Source of the DNA: Ruminococcus_G sp964621905
GTDB lineage: Bacteria > Bacillota > Clostridia > Lachnospirales > Lachnospiraceae
NCBI GenBank assembly: GCA_964621905.1
Contig: CAZUNG010000004.1
Span: 62,001 to 126,000 of the forward strand
Length of the DNA: 64,000 bases
Reading direction: 5' to 3'
Position numbers and translations under genes: made by a program
The notes under the pieces: generated by a model
What the model was told of the DNA's origin: nothing
What the model saw: the letters and a program-made list of their open reading frames with translations, nothing else
Databases searched by the model: none
Shown here: piece after piece, positions 49,077 to 58,405 of the stretch
Numbering within the stretch: position 1 is the first letter of the stretch
Layout of the letters: every line of letters begins with the position of its first letter

Positions 49077-50726
49077 TTAAAATGGTACCTGTTCCACACG
49101 TTTGTCCTCTTCCGGCTCTTCATCCAGGATCGAAAACGCGATATTTGTCGCATGATCAGCCACTCGTTCCAACCCGGAAACCACGTCGGAAAAGATCATG
49201 CCCGCTTCCGGTGTACATGCATTTCTCGTCAGCCGCTCCACATGACTCTGCTGAAGATCACGTTCTTTTAAATCAATCCGATTCTCAAGATCCAAAATCT
49301 CCTGCAGATGTTCCTGGCTGTTATTCGAGAACATATCGAGTGCATATGTCATAATCTGCATCACCATATCAAGCATCCCGGAGAGTTCCTTTTTGCTTTC
49401 GTTGCTGAACGTCACCTGATCGTCTCTGACCATCAGTGCAGCTTCCGCTATATTTTCCGCATGGTCACCGATACGCTCAATATCATTTGCCACGTGGAAC
49501 AGTCCGCCGATACTTCTTGCATCGTCAATCGGCAGTGTCATCTGGTTGATATTCACCAGATAATTCGTGATTGCATGATTGAGATAATCAATATTTTTTT
49601 CCACCCGATACACTGTCTGAATCTCTTTTTCATCCAATGTGATCAGCGCATTCATGGAACGGACGAGATTCGTCATCGCCATATTCCCCATATGCTCCAG
49701 CTCTCTGGTCGCCTCCAGAACTGCTGTCGTCGGCGAGAACATGGATTTGTCCCCAATATAAAGGAGTTCGAAATCTTCGCCTTCTTCGTCCCTCCCTCTG
49801 ACTACGACATGTGTCAGTTTAATAATCCATGGCATGATCGGGAAAATCAAAATCACCCAGGCAATCTTCATGATTGTATTGGCATTTGCAATCGCCCGGC
49901 TGATATTTCCACCTGAAATATGTAATACCCAATCGACGATCGGATTCAGTGCAAAGATAAATATCACACAGAAAATCAGCATCCCTGCCACGTTATAGAA
50001 CAGATGTATGAGAGCTGTTCTCCTGGCGTCCTTACGGCCGCCGAGGCTTGCAAGCAGTGCTGAGGTTGTACATCCGATATTGCTTCCCATCATCAGATAC
50101 AGGCAGATCGGCAGATCCAGCAGTCCTCCCTGTGCCAGCAGCATCAGAATTCCGACTGTGGCGGAATTGCTCTGCAGGACAGCTGTCACAAGATACCCGA
50201 CCAGTACTGCCAGATACGGATTCGACAGAGAGCCCAGAGTATTGACAATCACCGGGGCATCCTTAATTGTCGTAAGAGCCGCTGACATTGTCGACAACCC
50301 CATAAACAACATTCCAAATCCAAGGAACACTTCGCCGAACTTGTTGACAATCGGCTTTTTAATAAACATCAGCATGACAACGCCAAGGATGACAAACAGC
50401 GGTGCAATATCTGACAGATTAAACGCAATCAGCTGACCAGTCATAGTCGTACCGATACTGGCACCCATGATGACACCGGAAGCCTGAGCCAGATTCATCA
50501 GACCCGAATTTACAAAACTGACCACCATAACCGTCGTCGCATTCGAAGACTGTATAATAGCTGTAAAAATGATACCGACAATCACGCCGACAAAACGGTT
50601 TTTTGTAAATACTTCCAGGATTCTGCGCAGCTTAGATCCGGCAGCCTTTTCCAGACCTTCGCTCATCATTTTCATACCGTACAGAAAAAAACCCAATCCA
50701 CCCGCTAGCATTAATACTTCTCTCAT
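49077..50726 (-). CDS. Na+/phosphate cotransporter with PhoU-like domain
   Basis: 549 residues. LGFFLYGMKMMSEGLEKAAG is followed by two inverted Na/Pi repeats: the first with the QSSNATTVMVVSFVNSG motif near 60-76, the second with LQSNSATVGILMLLA near 183-197, about nine membrane segments in all (residues 1-300). The C-terminal half (about 345-540) is a PhoU-like helical domain, with NDIERIGDHAENIAEAAL and the DHATNIAFSI repeat. It likely takes up phosphate driven by sodium. The gene lies 36 bases after ribF on the same strand; no other pst or pho genes are near. Confidence 0.9.
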   Translation of the reverse strand: MREVLMLAGGLGFFLYGMKMMSEGLEKAAGSKLRRILEVFTKNRFVGVIVGIIFTAIIQSSNATTVMVVSFVNSGLMNLAQASGVIMGASIGTTMTGQLIAFNLSDIAPLFVILGVVMLMFIKKPIVNKFGEVFLGFGMLFMGLSTMSAALTTIKDAPVIVNTLGSLSNPYLAVLVGYLVTAVLQSNSATVGILMLLAQGGLLDLPICLYLMMGSNIGCTTSALLASLGGRKDARRTALIHLFYNVAGMLIFCVIFIFALNPIVDWVLHISGGNISRAIANANTIMKIAWVILIFPIMPWIIKLTHVVVRGRDEEGEDFELLYIGDKSMFSPTTAVLEATRELEHMGNMAMTNLVRSMNALITLDEKEIQTVYRVEKNIDYLNHAITNYLVNINQMTLPIDDARSIGGLFHVANDIERIGDHAENIAEAALMVRDDQVTFSNESKKELSGMLDMVMQIMTYALDMFSNNSQEHLQEILDLENRIDLKERDLQQSHVERLTRNACTPEAGMIFSDVVSGLERVADHATNIAFSILDEEPEEDKRVEQVPF

Positions 50727-50762
50727 ACTGTACTTCTCCTTAAAATTCCCCTCATGACCAAA

Positions 50763-51710
50763 CTATAAAGGAAACTCAGCTGTTTGTCCATAAGTATCCC
50801 TGAAAAACTGCAGACACTGTACCTCATCCCGACGGATCTGATGCTTCAGCTCCGTAAGTGAGGAAAATTTGAACTCCGGTCTCAGGAAGTGGTGAAGTTT
50901 GACACAGGCTTGTTTTCCGTATAACTGTTCATCGCAGTCGAACAGATACGTTTCCACACCTGGAAACCTGTCCCCCACTGTTGGTTTTATCCCGATATTG
51001 CTGATCCCAAAATAATGAATTCCCTCAATTTCTGTCACAGACGCATAGACCCCGAACGGCGGCAGCAGTTTCTGTGTACAGGGCCGCTGGTTGATCGTCG
51101 GAACACCGATCGTATGTCCAAGGTGATTGCCGTGCAGGATTTCTCCCTCTATAAAAAACGGATATCCCAGCAGTCCGTTCGCCGTTTCTATATTTCCTGC
51201 TATAATCTCCTCGCGGATATACGTGCTGCTGATTTCTTTCCCTTCATCCATTTCTTTTTCAACAATGTCCACGGAAAATCCATACTGCCTTCCCATCTCA
51301 GCCAGCAGCTGCGGAGTTCCCTGCCGCTTATAGCCAAAATGAAAATCCGGACCAACTGCAATGTAAGCCGCCTTCATCTGATTTACAAGGATTTCACGCA
51401 CAAAATCCTTTGCGTCCATATGCATAATTTCCGGCACAAAGGGACACTCGATCAGACACTCCACGCCTTCCTGTTCTGCAACATGGCGCCGTTCCTCATT
51501 TGTCAGTATCACCTTAAATGACGGATCAGACAGACGCATAACCGGCGACACATCAAACGTAAAGATGACTGTTTCAAAGCCATCTTCTCCAAATTTCTTT
51601 ATACAGTTAAGCAGTTTTCTGTGCCCTCTGTGGAGCCCGTCGAATTTCCCAAGCGTGATCGCGCTGCGCCTATTCAAAACAAAGTCAAGTGAACTGGTTA
51701 TATATTTCAT
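50763..51710 (-). CDS. ribF: Bifunctional riboflavin kinase/FAD synthetase
   Basis: 315 residues. The N-terminal nucleotidyltransferase domain has ITLGKFDGLHRGHRKLL near 18-34 and the YIAVGPDFHFGYKRQGT segment near 120-136; the C-terminal kinase domain has GNHLGHTIGVPTINQ and PPFGVYASVTEIEG near 205-235. It turns riboflavin into FMN and FAD. The ATG at 51710 overlaps the truB stop (ATGA), the usual neighbour in Firmicutes, at the end of the nusA operon. Confidence 0.95.
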   Translation of the reverse strand: MKYITSSLDFVLNRRSAITLGKFDGLHRGHRKLLNCIKKFGEDGFETVIFTFDVSPVMRLSDPSFKVILTNEERRHVAEQEGVECLIECPFVPEIMHMDAKDFVREILVNQMKAAYIAVGPDFHFGYKRQGTPQLLAEMGRQYGFSVDIVEKEMDEGKEISSTYIREEIIAGNIETANGLLGYPFFIEGEILHGNHLGHTIGVPTINQRPCTQKLLPPFGVYASVTEIEGIHYFGISNIGIKPTVGDRFPGVETYLFDCDEQLYGKQACVKLHHFLRPEFKFSSLTELKHQIRRDEVQCLQFFRDTYGQTAEFPL

Positions 51711-52621
51711 CTTTCGCTGCTCCCGTCTCTGAACATTTTTACCAGACAGAATATTTGGGATGTTCCATCATAGCGGTAAATTCCTATAAAAGCACCTTCC
51801 CCGTCATATGCGCGAACATACTGCTCATCTCTGATATCTTTCAGAGATCCCTCCAGATCTTTTTCGGAAAATGGATTCCCGTTACTGACACGCTGTATGG
51901 CAGACTGTGAGATCCTTACCGGCAGATACTGTTCAAACATGGCATCGATCGGCACTACTGCCAGCCCTGCTCTGTTTTCAGACACCAGTGCCTCCAGCTT
52001 TGCCAGTGTGATGCTCTCCTCAATGGCAAACCGGCCGACTCTGGTCCTTACCAGCGACTCCATGCATCCGCCACATCCCAGCTTTTTACCGATGTCGTGG
52101 CACAAGGTCCGGATATATGTTCCCTTTGAGCAGGTAACCCGCAGAGTAATTTGAGGAAGTTCCATACGCAGTACACGGATTTCATAAAAATGCACCGGTC
52201 TGGCTTTTCTCTCCACCGTCTTTCCCTCCCGGGCCAGCTCGTATAGTTTTTTTCCATTAACTTTCAGTGCGGAATACATGGGAGGAACCTGCAGACAGTC
52301 TCCGACAAAGGATCCGATACATTCCTCTGCCTCCTGTTTTGTTACACAGACCTCGCGCGTTTCTAATACCGTTCCGCTCATATCCTGTGTGTCGGTCGTG
52401 ATTCCAAGATGCAGGACCGTCTCATATGTCTTGTTCTCGTCGGTGAGCATATCGCACAGTTTTGTCGCTTTGCCAAGGCATACCGGAAGTACCCCGGTCG
52501 CATCAGGATCGAGTGTGCCCGTGTGTCCGATTTTCTTCTGCTTTAAGATGCCGCGCATTTTGGCCACGACATCATGAGAAGTATAACCCGCTTCTTTATA
52601 GATATTGATAATACCATTCAT
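51707..52621 (-). CDS. truB: tRNA pseudouridine(55) synthase
   Basis: 304 residues. The catalytic aspartate lies in GHTGTLDPDATGVLPVCLG near 33-51, and PPMYSALKVNGKKLYELAREG near 113-133 is the TruB-specific motif; CSKGTYIRTLCHDIG near 165-179 completes the pseudouridine synthase fold. It makes Psi55 in the T-loop of tRNAs. It overlaps the DHH phosphoesterase stop by ATGA and ribF by ATGA, showing coupled translation through this part of the operon. Confidence 0.95.
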   Translation of the reverse strand: MNGIINIYKEAGYTSHDVVAKMRGILKQKKIGHTGTLDPDATGVLPVCLGKATKLCDMLTDENKTYETVLHLGITTDTQDMSGTVLETREVCVTKQEAEECIGSFVGDCLQVPPMYSALKVNGKKLYELAREGKTVERKARPVHFYEIRVLRMELPQITLRVTCSKGTYIRTLCHDIGKKLGCGGCMESLVRTRVGRFAIEESITLAKLEALVSENRAGLAVVPIDAMFEQYLPVRISQSAIQRVSNGNPFSEKDLEGSLKDIRDEQYVRAYDGEGAFIGIYRYDGTSQIFCLVKMFRDGSSER

Positions 52622-53586
52622 TTTCTCTTTTTCTCCGCTTTCAGCTGCCGGCGGATGTAGGTTACCATCTTTTCAATAATAGTTTCCGGCTCGCCCTCCA
52701 GCGTACAGCCCGCTGCCATCCGATGACCGCCTCCCTCAAAAGAAGCCGCAATTTCACTGACATCCACGATGCCGTTGGACCGAAGACTTACTTTATAATG
52801 CTGTGCGTCCAACGCATACAAAAAGACGGCTGCTTCCACCCCCTCTGTCAGACGAAGCTGATTCACGATCCCGTCCAGATCCTGAGGCGCGGCACCATAC
52901 TGTTTCATATCTCTCTTTGTCACAACACCGGCGATGCACTTCCCATCCAACAGTAATTGACTCTGCATCAGGGTCTGTCCCATTATTCTGTTTTGATCGT
53001 AAGACTTTTTATAGAAGGAATCCTCAATGATCTTTGTGAACGGAATCCCCTGGTCCATCAGCCATCCCGCGATCCGCATTGTTTTTCCGGAGGTATTCGT
53101 ATACTGAAAGACTCCCGAATCATGAATGATTCCGGTGTACAGTGCCGTTGCAACAGGCACCGTAATCTTATCCGAATCCATCAGTTCAAACAATACTTCA
53201 CAGGTTGAACTTGCCTTGGGCACAACGTGATTAATCTCGGCCAGTCCGTGGTTCGTCACATGGTGATCGATACATACACTTTTTTTAGCCGTCTGCAGAT
53301 ATTCTCCTGTAATTCCGATCCTGTCTTCGCTGCTGACGTCAAACAGCAGCAGCAGATCATAAATTTTGCCTGTCTCTGCCGCTTTTTTGACGATCTCAAG
53401 TCCCTCAATATGCCCGAATACAGGTCGCATCTCTCCCAGATATACATCTGCCTCTTTATCCGGATAATTTGCTTTCAGATAAAGGTACATCGCCATACAG
53501 GAACCGATGCAATCCCCATCGGGATTGACGTGTCCTGCAATTGCGACATTTTGGGCACCTTTTAGAATTTCTTCAATACTATTCAT
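52618..53586 (-). CDS. DHH/DHHA1 phosphoesterase (NrnA-like)
   Basis: 322 residues from the ATG at 53586, which overlaps the rbfA stop by 8 bases and has GAGGAAGAGG upstream; a start at 53601 lies deeper inside rbfA. GHVNPDGDCIGSCMA near 17-31, LLLFDVSSEDRIG, CIDHHVTNHG near 106-115 (DHH) and the C-terminal DHHA1 part SFEGGGHRMAAGC near 290-302 are all kept. NrnA-type enzymes hydrolyse short oligoribonucleotides (nanoRNA) and pAp, and some cleave cyclic-dinucleotide products such as pApA. It belongs to the nusA operon, the usual place for nrnA in Firmicutes. Confidence 0.9.
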   Translation of the reverse strand: MNSIEEILKGAQNVAIAGHVNPDGDCIGSCMAMYLYLKANYPDKEADVYLGEMRPVFGHIEGLEIVKKAAETGKIYDLLLLFDVSSEDRIGITGEYLQTAKKSVCIDHHVTNHGLAEINHVVPKASSTCEVLFELMDSDKITVPVATALYTGIIHDSGVFQYTNTSGKTMRIAGWLMDQGIPFTKIIEDSFYKKSYDQNRIMGQTLMQSQLLLDGKCIAGVVTKRDMKQYGAAPQDLDGIVNQLRLTEGVEAAVFLYALDAQHYKVSLRSNGIVDVSEIAASFEGGGHRMAAGCTLEGEPETIIEKMVTYIRRQLKAEKKRK

Positions 53587-53962
53587 CAGCCTCTTCCTCA
53601 CAGGCCGGTTTTGATGACTGAAGATCAGAAATCTTCTTTGACATCGTTACCCCGTACTCAATGGATGTATCAAGTACAAATGTGATCTGCGGAGTGTTTC
53701 TAAGGTTCAGGTTTTTTGCAAGCTGTCTCCTGATATACCCCTCCGCACTCTTTAAACCGGCAATCGTATGATTCTTTTCTTCTTCATTTCCGAGCACACT
53801 GATATATGCTTTACACGTTTTCAGATCCGGTGCAACCTCCACTGCAGTCACAGAGGTCATCATATGGATTCTGGGATCCTTGATCTCTTTCTGAATAATA
53901 AGACTGAGTTCTCTTTGCACTTCACCGTTGATACGTGTGTTTTTTATGCTGTTTTTTCTCAT
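53579..53962 (-). CDS. rbfA: Ribosome-binding factor A
   Basis: 127 residues. The KH-like fold of RbfA is seen in RINGEVQRELSLIIQKEIKDPRI, MTSVTAVEVAPDLKTCKAYISVLG and LNLRNTPQITFVLDTSIEYG. It assists late maturation of the 30S subunit. The C-terminus is short and acidic. It follows infB by 26 bases and overlaps the DHH gene, in the standard order. Confidence 0.95.
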   Translation of the reverse strand: MRKNSIKNTRINGEVQRELSLIIQKEIKDPRIHMMTSVTAVEVAPDLKTCKAYISVLGNEEEKNHTIAGLKSAEGYIRRQLAKNLNLRNTPQITFVLDTSIEYGVTMSKKISDLQSSKPACEEEADE

Positions 53963-53988
53963 TTTCTACTCCCTACGCGGTGTCCAGC

Positions 53989-56646
53989 CTATCTCGGTAC
54001 TTCGACCATCGTATACGCTTCCACCTGATCCAGTTCCTGGATTTCATTGAATCCTTCAAACACAAGTCCGCATTCATAACCGGATTTTACTTCTTTTACA
54101 TCGTCCTTAAAGCGTTTCAGGGATGCCAGCTTGCCTTCAAAGATCTGAGTGCCTTCACGGGTAATCCTTACGGAACAGCCTCTCTGGAAAATACCGTCCA
54201 GGACATAGCTTCCCGCAATATTTCCGATTCCGGACGCCTTGAATATCTGGCGCACTTCAGCATGGCCGATTACCTTCTCTTCAAAGACAGGATCCAGCAG
54301 ACCTTTCATCGCCGCTTCCACATCTTCAATCGCCTGGTAAATGACGCGGTACAGCCGAAGGTCAACCCCCTCCTGCTCAGCAATCGCTTTGGCAGTGGCA
54401 TCCGGACGTACGTTAAAGCCAATGATAATCGCATTGGATGCCGATGCCAGCATGACATCGGATTCGTTGACCGCACCTACGCCGCCATGCACAACTTTTA
54501 CAATGACCTCGTCGTTGGAGAGCTTGGTAAGGCTCTGCTTCACTGCTTCCACAGATCCCTGAACATCGGCTTTTACCACGATTCCCAGCTCTTTTAAATT
54601 ACCTTCCTTGATCTGACTGAACAGATCATCCAGGGACATTTTTGCCTTTGTCTCTTCCAGAAGACGGTTTCTGTTTTCGGATACGAAGGTTGCTGCAAAA
54701 TTCTTGGCTTCTTTGTCATTTTCTGTCGCGACGAGAACCTCGCCTGCATTCGGCACATCGCCAAGTCCCAGGATTTCGACAGGTGTCGACGGTCCGGCTT
54801 CTTTGACTCTGCGTCCCTTATCATCCATCATTGCCCTTACTTTACCGGAACATGCACCCGCTGCAATAAAATCTCCCACATACAGCGTACCTTTCTGCAC
54901 TAGGATTGTGGCAACCGGTCCTTTTCCTTTGTCAAGTTTCGCTTCAATGACAAGCCCTCTGGCTTTACGCTTAGGGTTGGCTTTCAGCTCACAGACTTCT
55001 GCCGTCAGAAGAATCATCTCCAGAAGTTCATTGATACCCTCCTGTGTATGGGCTGATACAGGAACAAAGATCGTGCTTCCTCCCCAATCCTCCGGGATCA
55101 GTTCATATTCTGACAATTCCTGTTTTACACGTTCTACATTTGCACTTGGTTTGTCAATTTTATTGATCGCTACAATAATCTCAACTCCCGCAGCCTTTGC
55201 ATGGTTGATCGCCTCAATCGTCTGAGGCATCACCCCGTCGTCCGCCGCCACTACCAGGATAGCTATGTCTGTCGCATTTGCACCGCGCATACGCATCGCA
55301 GTGAACGCTTCATGCCCCGGTGTGTCCAGGAAAGTGATCTGCTGTCCGTCAACATCTACCGTATACGCACCAATATGCTGTGTGATACCTCCCGCCTCTC
55401 TGTCCGTTACTCTTGTGTTGCGGATTGCATCCAGAAGTGATGTTTTTCCGTGGTCAACATGACCCATAACACAGACAACCGGCGGTCTTGAAGTTAACAT
55501 GCTCTGATCTTCTTCTTCCTCTTTCAGAAGCTCTTCAATGACATCAACTTTCTCTTCCGGTTCCGCTATGATATCGTATTCCAGAGCAATTTCCTGCGCT
55601 TTTTCAAAGTCAATCTCATGATTAACCGTTACCATAATTCCCTGTAAAAACAGTTTTTTTACGATAACAGACGGCTGCATCTTCATCTTGTCTGCAAGCT
55701 CGCGGATGGTCATTTTCTCTGGAAGGATGATCTCCTTGATTTCTTCCTTCTTCTCCTCTTTCGGCTGCTGATGCACCGGTTTCTGAAGAGCTTTCGGGAT
55801 TCTGGACTGCTGACGGCGTCCCTGATTCGGGCGCTTGCTTCCGCCTTTCTGACGGTCATTTGTAAATTTATCTGAACGCTGTGCTACTTTCTCTTTCTCT
55901 TTATCTTTTCTCACATCACGGGACGGTTTCTGTACAAGCGGTGCGTCACCTGTCTCTCCCTGCGGTTTCCGTGCAGTTGTATTCCGGCGTCCATCCTGTG
56001 GCCCTTTGCGGAAATCTCTTCCGTCCTTATCACCCTGCGGTCTGCGGCTGTCATTACTTCTCTGCCCCGGTCTTGTGTTCTGGCCCGGTCTTCCCTGACC
56101 TCCCTGGCCCGGTCTTCCCTGACCGGATCTTCCCTGGCTGTTCTGGCCCGGTCTTCCCTGACCGCTGCTTTGGCCCTGGCGCTGCTGTCCCTGCGCGCTG
56201 CCGGAAGCATACCGCTGTCCCTGACCAGAATTTTGACGGTTCTGTTCTGACCTGCCCTGACCGGAACTGTTCTGAGCAGAGCGCTGCTGACTCTGTCCTG
56301 ACTGCTGTCCCTGATGCTGTGGTTTTGAACCCTGCGCGGGGCGGCCCGAACCGGATCCGGATTTTGCTCCTGAACGGTTCTTTCCATAGTTTTTCCCCTC
56401 CGGCGTCGTTGCATTCTGTGGCCGGAACACCTGGATAATATTGGATTTTTTCTTGGGTTTTCCTTCGTTGTTGTTTTGATTTTCTTCTTTTTTATCAAAT
56501 GTATCTCGCAATAATTTTTCCTCCGCTTCCTCCAAAGAACTCATATGACTTTTTACTTCCACACCGCGGCTTAATAAAAAGTTCATGACTTCTCTGTTAC
56601 TTTTTCCTAGCTCTTTTGCAATTTCGTGTACTCTGATTTTTGGCAC
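53989..56646 (-). CDS. infB: Translation initiation factor IF-2
   Basis: 885 residues. The N-terminal IF2N domain (IRVHEIAKELGKSNREVMNFL) is followed by a long low-complexity region rich in G, Q, R, S and P (about residues 80-300) with near-repeats such as GRPGQ and SGQG, then a second IF2N-type domain (MTIRELADKMKMQPSVIVKKLF). The G domain starts with VMGHVDHGKTSLLDAI near 390-406, with DTPGHEAF and NKID, and is followed by domains II to IV. It places initiator tRNA on the small subunit. Order nusA-ylxR-L7Ae-infB-rbfA is normal for the Clostridia. Confidence 0.96.
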   Translation of the reverse strand: MPKIRVHEIAKELGKSNREVMNFLLSRGVEVKSHMSSLEEAEEKLLRDTFDKKEENQNNNEGKPKKKSNIIQVFRPQNATTPEGKNYGKNRSGAKSGSGSGRPAQGSKPQHQGQQSGQSQQRSAQNSSGQGRSEQNRQNSGQGQRYASGSAQGQQRQGQSSGQGRPGQNSQGRSGQGRPGQGGQGRPGQNTRPGQRSNDSRRPQGDKDGRDFRKGPQDGRRNTTARKPQGETGDAPLVQKPSRDVRKDKEKEKVAQRSDKFTNDRQKGGSKRPNQGRRQQSRIPKALQKPVHQQPKEEKKEEIKEIILPEKMTIRELADKMKMQPSVIVKKLFLQGIMVTVNHEIDFEKAQEIALEYDIIAEPEEKVDVIEELLKEEEEDQSMLTSRPPVVCVMGHVDHGKTSLLDAIRNTRVTDREAGGITQHIGAYTVDVDGQQITFLDTPGHEAFTAMRMRGANATDIAILVVAADDGVMPQTIEAINHAKAAGVEIIVAINKIDKPSANVERVKQELSEYELIPEDWGGSTIFVPVSAHTQEGINELLEMILLTAEVCELKANPKRKARGLVIEAKLDKGKGPVATILVQKGTLYVGDFIAAGACSGKVRAMMDDKGRRVKEAGPSTPVEILGLGDVPNAGEVLVATENDKEAKNFAATFVSENRNRLLEETKAKMSLDDLFSQIKEGNLKELGIVVKADVQGSVEAVKQSLTKLSNDEVIVKVVHGGVGAVNESDVMLASASNAIIIGFNVRPDATAKAIAEQEGVDLRLYRVIYQAIEDVEAAMKGLLDPVFEEKVIGHAEVRQIFKASGIGNIAGSYVLDGIFQRGCSVRITREGTQIFEGKLASLKRFKDDVKEVKSGYECGLVFEGFNEIQELDQVEAYTMVEVPR

Positions 56647-56672
56647 TCTACCACCTGACCTTTCTGCCTTTC

Positions 56673-56978
56673 CTATGCATTTAGCTGCTGTTCAATGGCC
56701 TGCCCCAGATTCTCATCCAGAATTGCTAATGATGCCCGAAACTCCTTTCCAATCGCTTTTCCAAGTTCTGTCTTTTCTCCAAAGAGATAACAGGGCACTT
56801 TATAATACAGACACATATTCTGAAACTTTTTTTTCGTGTTCGCCGACGCTTCGTCAGCGACAATCACCAGCCTGGCTTTTCCGGTTTTGACTGCCTTTTC
56901 CGTAGAGAACTCTCCGCTTGCTACTTTCCCGGCCTTCATTGCAAGGCCGATCAATGATACTGCTTTATTTCTGTTCAA
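56673..56978 (-). CDS. L7Ae/YlxQ-like RNA-binding protein
   Basis: 101 residues from TTG at 56978 (AAGGAG 10 bases before), overlapping ylxR by 14 bases. SLIGLAMKAGKVASGEFSTEKAVKTGKARLVIVADEAS is the L7Ae kink-turn binding core. The Firmicutes YlxQ and YbxF members bind kink-turn RNA; the exact role of YlxQ in this operon is unknown. Confidence 0.9.
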   Translation of the reverse strand: MNRNKAVSLIGLAMKAGKVASGEFSTEKAVKTGKARLVIVADEASANTKKKFQNMCLYYKVPCYLFGEKTELGKAIGKEFRASLAILDENLGQAIEQQLNA

Positions 56979-57255
56979 TCGTATCCAGCTCCTTTTTAAG
57001 CGCTTCGTAGACTTCTGTCGGAATGGCCATCTTTAACGAACGTTCCAATCCCTTATTATTCACTGCCTTTTCAAAGCACTCCTTTGAAAAGCACAGATAA
57101 GCTCCGCGTCCGTTTTTCTTTCCGGTTGTATCCAGAACGATTTCATCTTCTGTAGTCTTCAGGATGCGCATCATATCTTTTTTGCTCTTCATTTCCTGAC
57201 ATCCGATGCATTTACGCATCGGTACTTTCATTTTTTTGGCTGTATTCTTCGTACT
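56965..57255 (-). CDS. YlxR/RnpM family protein
   Basis: 96 residues from the ATG at 57255, but the start is uncertain: in-frame ATGs at 57279, 57270, 57231 and 57219 exist and none has a strong SD, and all overlap the end of nusA by up to 68 bases. MRKCIGCQEMKSKKDMMRILKTTEDEIVLDTTGKKNGRGAYLCFSKECFEKA is the YlxR core with its cysteines and GRGAYLC motif. In B. subtilis the family member (RnpM) binds and modulates RNase P. Confidence 0.88.
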   Translation of the reverse strand, partial: STKNTAKKMKVPMRKCIGCQEMKSKKDMMRILKTTEDEIVLDTTGKKNGRGAYLCFSKECFEKAVNNKGLERSLKMAIPTEVYEALKKELDTIEQK

Positions 57256-58384
57256 CATTTTCACCGTCTTCATATTCATTTACGTCAACATCTTCGTCAT
57301 ATTCTTCCACATCTTCGTCATATTCTTCAAAGATTTCAAAATCACCCGCTTCTCTGGCCTGTGTTTCGCTCTTGATATCGATCTTGAATCCGGTCAGCCT
57401 CGCAGCAAGTCTTGCATTCTGTCCTTCTTTACCAATCGCCAGCGACAGCTGGTAATCCGGCACGATCACTTTCGCTGCCTTCTCATCAGGATCCGCCATA
57501 ACCGAAATTACCTTCGCAGGACTCAATGCATTCTCGATCAGGAACGCCGGGTTTTCGTCCCAATTGATGATATCGATCTTTTCACCGCGCAGCTCCTCCA
57601 CGATCGCATTGACTCTGGCTCCGTTCATTCCGACACAGGCGCCTACCGGATCAACATCCGTATCATTCGACCATACGGCGATCTTGGTCCTCGATCCCGC
57701 CTCCCTTGCAATGCTTTTGATCTCCACGATCCCTTCTCTTACCTCTGTCACTTCTGACTCAAACAGACGTTTCACAAGTTCCGGATGTGTTCTGGACACC
57801 TGAATCTTTGGACCTTTCGGTGTGTCCCTTACCTCCAGTACATATACCTTGATTCGTTCTGTCGGTTTGAAGTGCTCTGTTTTGACCTGCTCGGATTCAT
57901 TCAGCATGGCATCCACTTTACCGAGATTAATGCTGATGTTTTTCCCCATGTTGCGCTGTACAATACCTGTCACAATATCTTTTTCTTTCTCGAAATATTC
58001 ATTGTACAGTACCTTGCGTTCTTCTTCCCTGATTTTCTGCAGGATAACGTTCTTGGCATTCTGTGTGGCAATGCGCCCGAACTCTTTGGATTTGATCTCC
58101 ACATTGACGATATCGCCGAGTTCATATTTGGAATCAACCATTTTTGCATTTGCCAGGCTGATTTCCATCACAGGGTCTTCGACCTTTTCAACGACTTCCT
58201 TCTCAGCATATACGCTGAAATTGCAAGTCTCGGGATCAATATACACCTTTACATTATCTGCTTTTCCAAAATGATTTTTACAGGCCTGAATCAGTGACTG
58301 CTCAATCGCTTCCAGCAAAGTATCCTTACTGATGTTTTTTTCCTGTTCCAGAATGTTTAGCGCTTCCAGTAACTCTGTGTTCAT
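57212..58384 (-). CDS. nusA: Transcription termination/antitermination factor NusA
   Basis: 390 residues. The N-terminal RNA polymerase-binding domain (residues 1-125), the S1 domain (TGIVQRNMGKNISINLGKVDAML near 133-155), KH1 (EVREGIVEIKSIAREAGSRTKIAVWSNDTDVDPVGACVGMNGARV) and KH2 (DYQLSLAIGKEGQNARLAARLTG) are in order. The C-terminus lacks the AR repeats of proteobacteria and ends in an acidic tail with a repeated EEYDEDVE unit (about residues 350-385). It controls pausing and termination. The end overlaps ylxR. Confidence 0.95.
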   Translation of the reverse strand: MNTELLEALNILEQEKNISKDTLLEAIEQSLIQACKNHFGKADNVKVYIDPETCNFSVYAEKEVVEKVEDPVMEISLANAKMVDSKYELGDIVNVEIKSKEFGRIATQNAKNVILQKIREEERKVLYNEYFEKEKDIVTGIVQRNMGKNISINLGKVDAMLNESEQVKTEHFKPTERIKVYVLEVRDTPKGPKIQVSRTHPELVKRLFESEVTEVREGIVEIKSIAREAGSRTKIAVWSNDTDVDPVGACVGMNGARVNAIVEELRGEKIDIINWDENPAFLIENALSPAKVISVMADPDEKAAKVIVPDYQLSLAIGKEGQNARLAARLTGFKIDIKSETQAREAGDFEIFEEYDEDVEEYDEDVDVNEYEDGENEYEEYSQKNESTDA

Positions 58385-58405
58385 TTTTTCTACTTTCCTC
58401 CTAAT

